The position numbers were made by a program, and so were the translations under genes. This document shows, one piece after another, positions 50,138 to 62,783 of a DNA stretch of 64,000 nt. The first letter of the stretch is position 1. Every line of letters begins with the position of its first letter. The notes under the pieces are model-generated. The model was not told where the DNA came from, searched no databases, and saw only the letters and a list, made by a program, of their open reading frames with translations. Where the stretch lies: contig CAZOAZ010000036.1 in NCBI GenBank assembly GCA_964577955.1, positions 1 to 64,000 on the forward strand, given 5' to 3'. This stretch comes from CADEEX01 sp964577955 (GTDB taxonomy: Bacteria > Acidobacteriota > Vicinamibacteria > Vicinamibacterales > CAVVIG01).

Positions 50138-52807
50138 GTGGCTTCGCGTCCGGGCGGCCGCCGTTTTCTCGTTCCCGAAGTCATCCAGACCTCGGGCATG
50201 GACTGCGGACCGGCGGCGCTCAAGTCGCTGCTCGAAGGCTTTCACATTCCGGTCAGCTATGCCCGCCTTCGGGACGCTTGCCAAACCGGTCTCGACGGCA
50301 CTTCGATCGACACACTCGAAGAGCTCGCGCGGACCGCAGGGCTCGACGCCCGGCAAGTAATGCTTCCGCAAGACCACGTGCTGCTGCGCCGAGCACAGGC
50401 GATTCCGGCGCTGGCAGTCGTGCGCAATGCTTCGGGCGGCACGCATTTCATCGTGGTCTGGCGGCGCCACGGATCGTTCGTGCAGATCATGGACCCTGCC
50501 CGCGGACGGTTGTGGATCTCCGCCGCGTCGCTCCTCAACCAGCTCGTGGTTCACACGATGGCGGTGCCGGCTGCAGGCTGGCGGCAGTACGCCGGCAGCG
50601 ACGCGTTCCTCCGTCCGTTCCACGCGCGGCTCGAAGCGCTTGGCCTCCGGGCCCAGGCCGCCAGAGCGCGCACGGCGGTTGCGCTGAGCGATCCTGGCTG
50701 GCGGCCGATCGCGACGCTCGACGCCGCAACGCGCCTGGTTGCCTCGCTCGTGAACAGCAACGCGCTGTCGAAATCGGACGCCGCGGCTACGCTCGACGCC
50801 ATGGTCGATGCGGCCGGACAGGATGAAAGGGCGATCGGCGATCACTTCTGGCAAGTTCGCCCTGCGCCGAACGCCGGCGATGCGCTGATGCTGCGAGGCG
50901 TCGTCCTCGTCCGTGCCAGCCAACCCGCTGACGATCGCTCAATTGAGACCGCCGCGACGCTTAGCGACTCGCCGGAATTGAGCGCAGCGCTCGCCGAGCC
51001 TCCGGCTTCGCCGCTCGGAGAAATCGTCCGCCGGACGCGGGCGATGGGCCTCCTGACGCCGGCCGTCGCCGGCGCAGCGATGCTGCTCGCCGTCGCCGCG
51101 ACGATCTTCGAGGCGACGCTCCTCAGAAGCGCGGTTGACATCGGCTCGCTGCTGGTGCGGCCCGAGCAACGCGTCGTGGCCGGCATCTTTCTGACGGTCT
51201 TCGCCGTCCTGATTCTCGGCCTGGAGTGGATTCTGGCCGCGGCCGAGCGGCGCATCGGCATCAATCTCGAGGGACGGCTGCGGATCGCGCTCCTCGACAA
51301 GATTCCCTCGCTTGCCGACGCCTATTTCCAGAGCCGTCCGGTGTCGGACATGCTCGAGCGGAGCCACACGATTCACACCGTGCGTCTGCTGCCGAAGCTG
51401 TGCGTCAGGTCGACGCGGATCGGCGTGGAACTGCTGGTCACGGCGGGCGCGCTCACGTGGCTCAATCCAAACCTCGCCTTCGCCGCCTTTGCGGCAGCGG
51501 GAGCGGCGGCACTGATCCCGATCATCGGTCAGGCGATCGCCTCGGAGCGCGACCTGCGCGCCCGCACGCATGCGGGCGCGCTGGGGCGGTTTCACCTCGA
51601 TGCCCTTCACGGCCGCACCGCCATCGACGCGCACGGCGCGGCCGCGACCATCGAACGCGAGCACGAGAACCTGCTCGCGGAGTGGGCGGCGTCCTCGCTC
51701 GCGCTGCAGCGCGCCTCCGTCGCCATCGAAGGTCTGCAGATGCTGGTCGGCTTCGGGCTTGCGGCCTGGATGGTGCTCGCGCAGTTTTCCGCCACCGCCA
51801 ACCCCGCCAGCCTGCTGCTGCAGGTCTACTGGCTGCTGAACCTGCCGGCGCTCGGTTACGAACTGGCGCTGATCGCGCGGGAATATCCCACACAACGCTC
51901 GACGCTGCTCCGGCTGCTCGAACCGCTCAACGCACCGGCGGCCCCAGGGTACGAATCGCGCGCCACTGCGGAGACGCCAAGTGTGGGCATCGGTATCGCG
52001 GCCCGCAACCTGACGGTAGCGGCAAGCGGGCGGACGATTCTCCAGGGGCTCGATCTCACAATCGCTCCCGGCACGCACGTCGCGGTGCTGGGCCGCTCGG
52101 GCGCCGGCAAGTCCACGCTCGTCGGCATGCTCCTCGGCTGGCATCGTCCCGCGGAGGGCGAACTCGAAGTCGACACCAAGCCGCTCGACGGCGCGCACCT
52201 CGACAACGTGCGGCGTCAGACCGCGTGGGTGGATCCGACTGTCCAGCTCTGGAACCGATCGCTCTTCGAGAACCTGGTCGGCGCCACTGGGGATGCTGCC
52301 GGCGTCGGACCCGTCATGGACGCAACCGGTCTTCTGCCGGTCGTCGCCCGCCTGCCGCAGGGAATGGCGACGCCGCTTGGCGAAGGCGGTGCCCGCCTCT
52401 CCGCGGGCGAGGCGCAGCGCGTGAGGCTGGCCCGCGCGCTCCTCCATCCCAAGCCGCGGCTGGTGATCCTGGACGAACCGTTCCTGGGTCTCGAGCGCGA
52501 TCGGCGGCGCGCCCTCCTGACCTACGCGCGGCAGCGCTGGTCCAAGTCGACGCTGCTGTACGTGACGCACGACATCGCCGAGACTCGCGCCTTCGATCGC
52601 ATTGTTGTCATCGACGACGGCCGGATTGTCGAAGACGGTCACCCACAGCAGCTCGCGCAGCAGGCCTCGTCGAAGTACCGGCGGCTGCTCCAGGCGCACG
52701 AGGCAACGCAAGCGCGCTTCCTCGCCAGCACCGAGTGGCGGCGGCTGCGGATGGATCAGGGCCGCGTCGTTCAGGATCAGAGCGGAACCAATGAACAGAC
52801 CGCCTGA
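50138..52807 (+). CDS. ABC exporter with N-terminal C39 peptidase domain
   Basis: The 889-residue product starts with a complete C39 peptidase: Gln17 (EVIQTSG), catalytic Cys23 (GMDCGPAAL), His103 (GGTHFIVVWRR) and Asp119 (QIMDPARG). An extra region of about 120 residues follows, then a membrane domain (about 305-560) and an ATPase with Walker A GRSGAGKST (about 651), signature LSAGEAQRVRLARALL, Walker B LVILDEP and the H-loop VTHD. Such proteins cut a leader and export the peptide. Order and partners are those of NHLM-type exporters. Starts with GTG; ribosome-binding site weak. Overlaps the next gene by 17 bases. Confidence 0.93.
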   Translation: MASRPGGRRFLVPEVIQTSGMDCGPAALKSLLEGFHIPVSYARLRDACQTGLDGTSIDTLEELARTAGLDARQVMLPQDHVLLRRAQAIPALAVVRNASGGTHFIVVWRRHGSFVQIMDPARGRLWISAASLLNQLVVHTMAVPAAGWRQYAGSDAFLRPFHARLEALGLRAQAARARTAVALSDPGWRPIATLDAATRLVASLVNSNALSKSDAAATLDAMVDAAGQDERAIGDHFWQVRPAPNAGDALMLRGVVLVRASQPADDRSIETAATLSDSPELSAALAEPPASPLGEIVRRTRAMGLLTPAVAGAAMLLAVAATIFEATLLRSAVDIGSLLVRPEQRVVAGIFLTVFAVLILGLEWILAAAERRIGINLEGRLRIALLDKIPSLADAYFQSRPVSDMLERSHTIHTVRLLPKLCVRSTRIGVELLVTAGALTWLNPNLAFAAFAAAGAAALIPIIGQAIASERDLRARTHAGALGRFHLDALHGRTAIDAHGAAATIEREHENLLAEWAASSLALQRASVAIEGLQMLVGFGLAAWMVLAQFSATANPASLLLQVYWLLNLPALGYELALIAREYPTQRSTLLRLLEPLNAPAAPGYESRATAETPSVGIGIAARNLTVAASGRTILQGLDLTIAPGTHVAVLGRSGAGKSTLVGMLLGWHRPAEGELEVDTKPLDGAHLDNVRRQTAWVDPTVQLWNRSLFENLVGATGDAAGVGPVMDATGLLPVVARLPQGMATPLGEGGARLSAGEAQRVRLARALLHPKPRLVILDEPFLGLERDRRRALLTYARQRWSKSTLLYVTHDIAETRAFDRIVVIDDGRIVEDGHPQQLAQQASSKYRRLLQAHEATQARFLASTEWRRLRMDQGRVVQDQSGTNEQTA

Positions 52808-54917
52808 CGATCGATTGTTCGCGGTGACCTGGCCCGCGTCGCGGGCGGGCGAGGCGCTGTGCGCCATGGCGCAGCACGCGGGCCTGCCGCTGCGCAGCGC
52901 GCTCGACATCCTGCCGGCTGGTGATGCGTCCGTGGAGGAGCTCGGCGCGTCGCTCGACGCAGTCGCGGAACGCGCGGGTTTGCAGGTGACGCAGCTCTTC
53001 GCCAGTCTCGACGAGATCGCCGCGCTGTTGGCGGAAAGCGGTCCGGTGCTGCTCCGACTTCGGCTCGGCGACACCGCACGCGTGCTTGCGGTCGTCGGCG
53101 GACAGCGCCGCGCCGTCTCGGTCCTCGCATCGGACCTGGCCGTGTCACGGATCCCGGTGGCAGATGTAATCGACGCGATCCGTGCGCCGTTCGAATCTCC
53201 GGTTGTCGGCGACATCGAGCGGATGCTGGCGCCGGTGCGGCTGGGAGCGCGGGCGGAACGTCGGGCGCGACGCGCCTTGCTCGATGCGCGCCTCAAGTCC
53301 GCACGGTTCCGCGGCTGCTGGGCGGTCGGACTTCCGCCTGGCGCGCCGATTCGGGCCCATGTGATGGACACGCGACTGGTGCAGCGGATCGCCGGCCTCG
53401 CGCTGGCGCAGATCGCTCAGTACGCCTTGTTCGTCCTTTCCTGGTGGCTGCTGGGGCGCGGTGTGCTCCAGGGAACCGTCGACCGCGGCTGGATCCTCGG
53501 CTGGCTGCTGCTGCTCGTGTCGCTGATTCCGCTCCGCCTTCTCGTGACCTGGCTTCAGGGCACCACGGCGATTGCCGCGGGCGCCTGGCTGCGGCGCCGT
53601 CTGCTGCGCGGCGTGTTCCGAATCGATCGCCAGGAACTCCGGCGGAAGGGCGCCGGCGGCTGGTTCAGCGCGATCGTCGAGAGCGCGGCGATCGACTCGC
53701 TGGCGCTCGGCGGCGGAATGGCCGCGGTTTTCGCGCTGCTCGAACTTGCCCTCGCGGCAGCAGTCCTCGCGGCGGGCGCGAGCCCGCTTCAGGTTCCGCT
53801 GCTCACGGTGTGGACGGCGCTCGCGGTCATCGCCGCGTGGACCTACTACCGCCGGCGGCGCGTGTGGACGACGGAGCGGCTCGGCGCCAGCGAGCGCCTG
53901 CTGGAAACGATGGCTGGACACCGGACGCAAGCGGTTCAGAATCCGCGCGGCGATCGATCGCGCGAGGACGAAGGACTGGTCCGCTACCTGGATGCCGGCC
54001 ACAGCATGGACAGCGCCGCGCTGACATTGACGGCGGTGATTCCGCGCGGCTGGCTGGTCGTGGCGCTGGCCGTGCTGTCGCTTTCTTTCACGGACGGCGC
54101 GACGCCGGAGCGGCTGGCGATTGCGCTCGGCGGCATTCTGCTGGCCCATCGCTCGCTGCAGCGGCTGGCCAGCGGGCTGTCGAATCTGACTGGCGCCGCG
54201 ATCTCGGTTAACGCAGTGCTCGATCTGGCTCGTGCCGCGGCCCGCACCGAACAGCCGCCGATTGCCGAAGCGCTGGTCACTCGCCCTGCGCAGGGCGCGG
54301 CGGAGCGTTCAGGCGCGATGATTCGCGACCTCGGCTTCCGCTATCGCGAACGAGCTGAACCCGTGCTGCAGGCGTGCAATCTCACGATCGCCCCCGGATC
54401 GCGGGTGCTGCTCGAAGGACCGTCGGGCAGCGGCAAGACGACGCTGGCCTCGATGCTGGCGGGGCTGCATGCCCCGGATTCGGGGCTCGTGACAATGAAC
54501 GGGCTGGACCGCGCGGCGCTCGGCGATCGCGCCTGGCGATCGCGGGTGGTGATGGCGCCGCAGCCGCACGACAACTACCTGGTGACCGGGACGCTGGCGT
54601 TCAATCTGCTGCTGGGACGCCCGTGGCCACCCGAACGCGGCGACCTTGTTGAAGCCGAAGCGGTGTGCCGGGAGCTCGGCCTGGGCGAGCTACTCGAGCG
54701 CTTGCCCGGGGGGCTGCAACAGATGGTCGGTGAGACCGGCTGGCAGCTCTCGCAGGGGGAGCGGGTGCGCGTTTTCCTGGCCCGGGCGCTCCTCCAGAAG
54801 CCGGAATTGCTGATTCTGGACGAGAGCTTCAGCGCCCTGGACGCCGAAAACGTCGACCGCGCGATTCGCACAGTGCTCCATCGAGCACCAACAGTGCTCG
54901 CGATTGCACACCCCTAG
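52791..54917 (+). CDS. Second ABC exporter protein of the cassette, C-terminus cut after the H-loop
   Basis: From the ATG at 52791 the product is 708 residues. The N-terminal part (about 1-150) looks like a C39-like fold without catalytic Cys or His. Membrane segments run from about 195 to 470; the ATPase has Walker A EGPSGSGKTT (about 542), signature LSQGERVRVFLARALL and Walker B LLILDES. It ends at LAIAHP, so the protein stops one residue after the H-loop histidine, where related ATPases continue for 20-40 residues. A longer in-frame reading from 52602 lies inside the previous gene. Confidence 0.9.
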   Translation: MNRPPDDRLFAVTWPASRAGEALCAMAQHAGLPLRSALDILPAGDASVEELGASLDAVAERAGLQVTQLFASLDEIAALLAESGPVLLRLRLGDTARVLAVVGGQRRAVSVLASDLAVSRIPVADVIDAIRAPFESPVVGDIERMLAPVRLGARAERRARRALLDARLKSARFRGCWAVGLPPGAPIRAHVMDTRLVQRIAGLALAQIAQYALFVLSWWLLGRGVLQGTVDRGWILGWLLLLVSLIPLRLLVTWLQGTTAIAAGAWLRRRLLRGVFRIDRQELRRKGAGGWFSAIVESAAIDSLALGGGMAAVFALLELALAAAVLAAGASPLQVPLLTVWTALAVIAAWTYYRRRRVWTTERLGASERLLETMAGHRTQAVQNPRGDRSREDEGLVRYLDAGHSMDSAALTLTAVIPRGWLVVALAVLSLSFTDGATPERLAIALGGILLAHRSLQRLASGLSNLTGAAISVNAVLDLARAAARTEQPPIAEALVTRPAQGAAERSGAMIRDLGFRYRERAEPVLQACNLTIAPGSRVLLEGPSGSGKTTLASMLAGLHAPDSGLVTMNGLDRAALGDRAWRSRVVMAPQPHDNYLVTGTLAFNLLLGRPWPPERGDLVEAEAVCRELGLGELLERLPGGLQQMVGETGWQLSQGERVRVFLARALLQKPELLILDESFSALDAENVDRAIRTVLHRAPTVLAIAHP

Positions 54918-55014
54918 AGACACCTGCTCACGCTGGTGATCCCGTGAACCGCCCTCTGAAGTCCAGCTCGCGTAAGGGTTTAGGCGCCGCCACATCTGTT
55001 GGCAGTTAGGGCAC

Positions 55015-57402
55015 GTGCCGATAATGATGAGGCACGGCTTCATGCTCAAAGACTTCCAACGACTGCAGTCCAAAGCCCAGATCTACATCTTGGCTGTGGT
55101 CGCTGCAGGAACACTTGCCATCTCGCACTCGGTCTATCAACTCGTCGTAAACCCAATCGGGTACCGGTGGGTCATTCTCGCCGCTCTAACCCTGTTGACC
55201 GGCTCCTTCAACGTCAAGGTCACTTCGATCAACGCCAGGATTTCCGTTTCGGAAGCCTTCGTCTTCGCGGCAGTACTGCTCTTTGGCACACCCGCAGGGA
55301 CAGCGACTGTGGTGCTTGAGTGCATGGTCATTCTCCTGTGGATGAAACGGGAGAAGCGAGTACTGCACAGAGTTCTTTTCAACATGGCTGCGCCGTCGCT
55401 GGCAGTCTGGACTGCTGGAACTGCGTTCTACTTACTATCCGGAATCCAACCCTACTCTCGAGAAATTACGCCGCTTCCACAGTTGTTTCTGCCGTTGCTA
55501 GCGTTTACGGCTCTGTACTTCCTCGTAAATAGCTGGCTGGTGGCAATCGCCGTTGGCCTTGAGAAGCACGCGCCAGTCAATCAGATTTGGCTCAAGAATT
55601 TTGCTTGGCTTGCAGTCAACTACTTCAGTGGAGCATCGCTAGCGGCATTGATCGTCACCTACACCAAAGAGCTCGACTTGAGCACTTTGGCGGTGATCAT
55701 TCCGTTATTGGTCGTCTCGTACCTGACATTTCGAACGGCTATGGGCCGCGCGGAAGACAGCTACAGCCACCTCGAAGAACTAAACCGCCTGTATCTGTCG
55801 ACGATCGAAACTCTCGCCATGGCGATCGACGCCAAGGACCAGATCACTCACGGCCATATTCGTCGCGTGCAAGCCTACGCCGTTGGACTCGCAAAGCGAA
55901 TCGGCGTCGCGGACGAGCGACTGCTTAAGGCAATCGAAGCGGCCGCCCTCCTCCACGACATGGGCAAACTCGCGGTTCCTGAATACATCCTCAACAAGCC
56001 GGGAAAACTCACGGCGGCCGAGTTCGAGAAGATGAAGCTCCACGCAACGGTGGGGGCGGACATCCTCTCAGCAATCGACTTTCCGTATCCAGTTGTTCCG
56101 ATCGTAAGGCACCATCATGAAAACTGGGACGGCACGGGCTACCCCACCGGAATTCGTGGCACCGACATTCCAATTGGTGCGCGAATCCTTTCGGTTGTCG
56201 ACTGCTTCGATGCGCTCACCTCAGATCGTCCCTACCGCACCGCATTGAGTGATGAAGCGGCAATCGATATTCTCTTGAGTCGTCGTGGTTCCATGTACGA
56301 CCCCCTCGTCGTCGATACTTTTATCCGAGTACACAAGGAAATCGCACCTGAGCAACCGAACCTCCTAACGGGAAACACTGCAATCAGAGAACTTGCGGCT
56401 CCCCTCGCTCTGCCTGAGCCAAAGGAGCAACACGCCTTCACAGAGCGAAGCACTCCGAGTGAACTTCAAGCTGTTGTTGCACTTCAACAGGCGCTCGCCC
56501 ACCCGCGCAACTTTGCAGATGTCGCCGAGCTGGTCGGAAAACACTTACGTGCCGTCGTGCCGTTTTCCGTCTCGATCCTTTATCTCTACGACGTCGAGCG
56601 CGATCAGCTTGTGGCGCGTCATGTCACCGGCGATGACCAGGGGAAAATTCGAGAATTGCGTTTGTCCCTGGGCGAACGTCTGAGCGGTTGGGTCGCCGCG
56701 AATCGCAAAACAATTGTGAACTCCGACCCGGTATTGGATCTGGGCGAACTTGCCAAATCGTTCTCAACAGGGCTCAAGGCAACGCTCAGTGTTCCGTTGG
56801 TTGTGGATACGGAGCTAGTGGGCGTGCTCGCACTGTACTCGTCCAATACTTCATTTTCTGACGAACATCGTCGGATCGCCGAATCTGCGAGCCTCCATAT
56901 TGCAAGGAGTCTTAAGCAAACTCCGAAGGGAGAGGAAGAACGTGATCCTCTCACGGGCCTTCCGTTGACAACGACCCTGCCTCAGCTTCTGGGAACGTTG
57001 AGTGATCGCTCCGTTTCCCTCCTCTTCGTTGACGTGGTCAAATTGAGCGAGATCAACAACGAACACGGGCGTGTCGCTGGCGATCAGGCATTGATCCATG
57101 TCGCGGAGCGTGTCCAGCAGTGCCTCCACACGTCTGATGTTCTGTACAAGCACGCGGGAGACGAGCTCGTTGTTCTCCTTGGTACTGGAGATGCCGTGGC
57201 AACAACCGCAACCGCCAGACGCATTCGAACGGCGGTTCAACGAGATCCTGCTCTCCAAGTTAGCGGCAGGGCGATACCCATCCGAGTCAGCACCCATACC
57301 CTCTCCTTGGCTTCCAACTCTCCCTCGCTGCACGATCTGCTGAATCAGGTGCAATTGAAGGTAGAAGCCGCCTCGAACAACTCGAATGTTCGAGTGCACT
57401 AG
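55015..57402 (+). CDS. Membrane HD-GYP / GAF / degenerate GGDEF protein
   Basis: The 795-residue product has about seven membrane segments (20-245) and an HD-GYP domain with LLHDMGKLAVPEYIL, VRHHHENWDGTGYPTGIRGTDIPIGARILSVVDCFDALTSDRPYR, as in active c-di-GMP phosphodiesterases. A GAF-like domain follows (about 490-630), then a GGDEF-like domain in which the signature is changed to AGDEL (KHAGDELVVLL), so cyclase activity is unlikely. It would sense a signal at the membrane and lower c-di-GMP. The GTG at 55015 is one of several possible starts (ATG at 55024, 55027 or 55042). All of it lies in the low-GC segment. Confidence 0.88.
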   Translation: MPIMMRHGFMLKDFQRLQSKAQIYILAVVAAGTLAISHSVYQLVVNPIGYRWVILAALTLLTGSFNVKVTSINARISVSEAFVFAAVLLFGTPAGTATVVLECMVILLWMKREKRVLHRVLFNMAAPSLAVWTAGTAFYLLSGIQPYSREITPLPQLFLPLLAFTALYFLVNSWLVAIAVGLEKHAPVNQIWLKNFAWLAVNYFSGASLAALIVTYTKELDLSTLAVIIPLLVVSYLTFRTAMGRAEDSYSHLEELNRLYLSTIETLAMAIDAKDQITHGHIRRVQAYAVGLAKRIGVADERLLKAIEAAALLHDMGKLAVPEYILNKPGKLTAAEFEKMKLHATVGADILSAIDFPYPVVPIVRHHHENWDGTGYPTGIRGTDIPIGARILSVVDCFDALTSDRPYRTALSDEAAIDILLSRRGSMYDPLVVDTFIRVHKEIAPEQPNLLTGNTAIRELAAPLALPEPKEQHAFTERSTPSELQAVVALQQALAHPRNFADVAELVGKHLRAVVPFSVSILYLYDVERDQLVARHVTGDDQGKIRELRLSLGERLSGWVAANRKTIVNSDPVLDLGELAKSFSTGLKATLSVPLVVDTELVGVLALYSSNTSFSDEHRRIAESASLHIARSLKQTPKGEEERDPLTGLPLTTTLPQLLGTLSDRSVSLLFVDVVKLSEINNEHGRVAGDQALIHVAERVQQCLHTSDVLYKHAGDELVVLLGTGDAVATTATARRIRTAVQRDPALQVSGRAIPIRVSTHTLSLASNSPSLHDLLNQVQLKVEAASNNSNVRVH

Positions 57403-57503
57403 TCGAAATGTGTCTGAGTTTGTAAGACAATTCCGACACTGCACAGATTCCGCAAGCGCCTGCTTCTTTGCTCTTTAAATCGAACTAGGTTTTCGCCCAG
57501 AAT

Positions 57504-57519
57504 CCTCCGCCGACGGAGG
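57504..57519 (+). promoter_or_regulatory. Hairpin covering the ribosome-binding site of the sigma-54 activator
   Basis: CCTCCG-CCGA-CGGAGG forms a perfect six-base stem. Its right arm contains GGAGG, the Shine-Dalgarno for the GTG start at 57524. Folding would block translation initiation, so the activator may be under translational control. Confidence 0.5.
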
Positions 57520-57523
57520 CCGC

Positions 57524-60228
<2,705 letters not shown>

Positions 60229-60232
<4 letters not shown>

Positions 60233-61242
60233 CGCCCGGTTGACGCGGCGGCCACACCGGCCTGGCCGCACTGCTCGCCCACGGTGAAGAAGCGGCGGAT
60301 CGTCGCGGCGCCGACAACGTACGGATGCGGCGCGCCCGGCTTGCGGGTCTTGAGCGCGGCCGTCTTCTCCGGCGTCTGGTCGTACTTGGTGTGGTTCGAC
60401 AGGATGACGTCCACGCCCGCCTGCGCGGCGATGCCGCCAAGACGTCGCGCTGAATCGGCGTAGGCCTTGTACCAGAAGCTCGCCGGCCGCTCCGGCGTGA
60501 TGTATTGCGCCGCCGATCCGCGCGCCCAGTTGAACGCCGTCCCGCCCCAGTACGCGGCGAGATGCCGCGCACTGCCGTCCTTCACCGGAATCAGCGTCGA
60601 GATCGTCCCAAGCGTATGCCCCGGCGTCACGTACATCGTCAGGGTGGTGTCGCCCAACGTCAGCTTCTGGCCGTCGACCGCGACCACATCGCGCTTCGGC
60701 TTCGCGAAGTTCACCGTCGACCGTTCCATCAAGTCCCAGTCGGCCGCCGACATCACGACCTTCGCACCGCGGTCCTGCAGCAGCCGCGCACCGCCGACAT
60801 GATCCCCGTGCGCGTGGCTGACGATGACGTACTTGATCTGTTTGGGATCGAGCCCGAGCTTGGTCAGGCCGTTGACGATCTCGTCCTCGGCCGAGTAGTC
60901 GAAGATCGCGTCCATGACGATGATGCCGTCGGAGGTGGTGACGGCCCACGCCGAGTACTCGGTCTGCCCGACGAAATAGAGGTTGTCGAACACCTTGGCC
61001 GGTTCAGCGTGCCATGTCGTCTTGTTCGAGGGCACGGCCGGCGGCGGCTGCTCGGGATTGACGACAACCGATGGGCGGACGGCGCCGCACGTCGTGTCGA
61101 AGATCGCCGTGAAATCCTTTTGCGCGGCGGCCCGCGCCGCGGCGATGTGGGTGTCAACAGTCTGAGGAGTCTGCGCGTTGGTCAGCCCGGTAAATGCGAC
61201 GGCCAGGCTCAGGAACAGCGAACCGGCAGCGATGATTTTCAC
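60229..61242 (-). CDS. Metallo-beta-lactamase-fold hydrolase (subclass B3-like), exported
   Basis: The 337-residue product has a signal peptide (MKIIAAGSLFLSLAVAFTGLTNAQT) and an MBL fold with SHAHGDHVGGARLLQD (HxHxDH), the His in VTPGHTLGTIS and the His in ILSNHTKYDQ. The HAHGDH/GHT/NH arrangement is like B3 enzymes, though many such proteins are other hydrolases. It is periplasmic. It converges with and overlaps the sigma-54 activator gene by four bases. Beta-lactamase activity should not be assumed. Confidence 0.88.
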
Positions 61243-61256
61243 GCGGCCATGCTACT

Positions 61257-62711
61257 TCAAGACGACCCTTGCCCTGGCGGCGGCGCGTAGAACGAGACCC
61301 CGCGCCGGTTTTCGTCGATCGGGAAGGTGTGGTGGAGCGGCGGATGCGCGCGCTGGGCGCAGTCCATGCGCTCGCAGAGACGGCAGGACGGACCGACCGG
61401 GACGATCGCCTCGCGGCTCTGCAGGTTGAGGCCGTCGGCGTAGACCATCTCGCCGGCATAGCTGATTTCGCAACCGAGCGAGATGGCGTACTCCGCATGC
61501 GGACCGCGGTAGCCGCCGCCTTCCTTCCGCACTGTTCGGGAGACGCCGAAGAAGATCTGCCCTTCCGGCAGCTGCGAGACCTGCGTGTGGATCACGCCCG
61601 GCGTCAGGAACGCGCCGAACACGTTCCAGCGCGGGCAGGCGCCGCTGAAGCGCGGGACGCGCAACCCCGACGCGCTGAACCGTTTGGACATGTTGCCGGC
61701 GATGTCGACGCGCAGCATGTGGAAGGGAATCCCTTCCGCGCCCGGCTTTCTGAGATTGGTCAGGCGATGGCAGGTCTGCTCGAAGCTGGACCTGAAGCGG
61801 TGGCCAAGCAGCTCGATGTCGTAGCGCTCCTTGAGCGCGGCGGCGAAGAACTCGTCGTACGGCATCAGTACAGCGCTCGCGAAGTAGTTTGCCAGCGCGA
61901 TGCGGCACGAGGCGCGCGATTCGTCGCTCGTCAACTGCGGATCCTCGGCGAGCCGATCGAGCACCGGCCCCTGAGTCAGCAACCCGGCCTGGTAGGCCAA
62001 CTGAAAGTTACGGCTGCCGTGGCGCAGGAAGTCCGACAGCCACAGAATCCGCCGCTCGGGATCGTAGCGCCGCACGGCCGAATTCATCGTCGCCGCTTCG
62101 GCAATCCGCACGTCGACGCCGGCGGTTCGCTGCAGATAGTCGGAGAGTCCGGCGAAGAGCGACTCGCTGTCGAGATGCGCTTCCCGGCGCAGCGCCTCAG
62201 CGCCTTCTTCCAGATCCGGGAAGTAGTTCATGTGGCGCTGAATGAAGTCGCTGACTTCCTCGGACGGAAAGCGCGAGAGGTGGAGCTCGGTGCTCACCGC
62301 GTCGCCCGACAGCGTTTCCGCCAGCGTCTGCATGGCGGCACGTGTCCGCAGGAACGCGTCGTAGAGGCGGATGATGCCGTGCGCGAGCGCCGGGCTGCCG
62401 ACCGCAAGCTCCTTGACGTCCTGCACCATCACTTCGTCTTGATCAAAGAGCGGATCGCCGAAAACTTCGAGGAGATCGGTCAGCGTCCGCCCTTCGTGTT
62501 CGGGCGACAGCGACTTCAGATCAAGCGGCAGCGTTTCGGCGAGCTTGATCAGCAGATCCGCGCCGAAGGCGCGGCGGTTGTGTTCGATGAGATTGAGATA
62601 GCTCGGCGAGATGCCCAGCCGCCGCGCCAGCTCGGTCTGGGTGAGCCGCTGGCGCCGCCGCAGGACGCGAATCTTGCTCCCGAGGTGCGCTGTGTCCGCC
62701 ATGGCGGGCAT
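61257..62711 (-). CDS. XRE-family regulator with short-chain fatty acyl regulator domains (ScfR/RamB-like)
   Basis: The 484-residue product has an N-terminal HTH (GSKIRVLRRRQRLTQTELARRLGISPSYLNLIEHNRRAFG), a middle part resembling the ImmA/IrrE fold (RIALANYFASAVLMPYDEFF) and a C-terminal cysteine-rich part (GPSCRLCERMDCAQRAHPPLHHTF). This is the layout of regulators such as RamB/PrpR-type that respond to acyl-CoA in acetate or propionate metabolism. The starts at 62711 and 62702 are both possible. It probably controls genes elsewhere. Confidence 0.92.
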   Translation of the reverse strand: MPAMADTAHLGSKIRVLRRRQRLTQTELARRLGISPSYLNLIEHNRRAFGADLLIKLAETLPLDLKSLSPEHEGRTLTDLLEVFGDPLFDQDEVMVQDVKELAVGSPALAHGIIRLYDAFLRTRAAMQTLAETLSGDAVSTELHLSRFPSEEVSDFIQRHMNYFPDLEEGAEALRREAHLDSESLFAGLSDYLQRTAGVDVRIAEAATMNSAVRRYDPERRILWLSDFLRHGSRNFQLAYQAGLLTQGPVLDRLAEDPQLTSDESRASCRIALANYFASAVLMPYDEFFAAALKERYDIELLGHRFRSSFEQTCHRLTNLRKPGAEGIPFHMLRVDIAGNMSKRFSASGLRVPRFSGACPRWNVFGAFLTPGVIHTQVSQLPEGQIFFGVSRTVRKEGGGYRGPHAEYAISLGCEISYAGEMVYADGLNLQSREAIVPVGPSCRLCERMDCAQRAHPPLHHTFPIDENRRGVSFYAPPPGQGSS

Positions 62712-62783
62712 CCTATGACGAAGCCGGCGGCGGCGGTGAAGTTAATTTCATCGCCGTCCCGGGTTGTTGCAGACCTGTGACGG

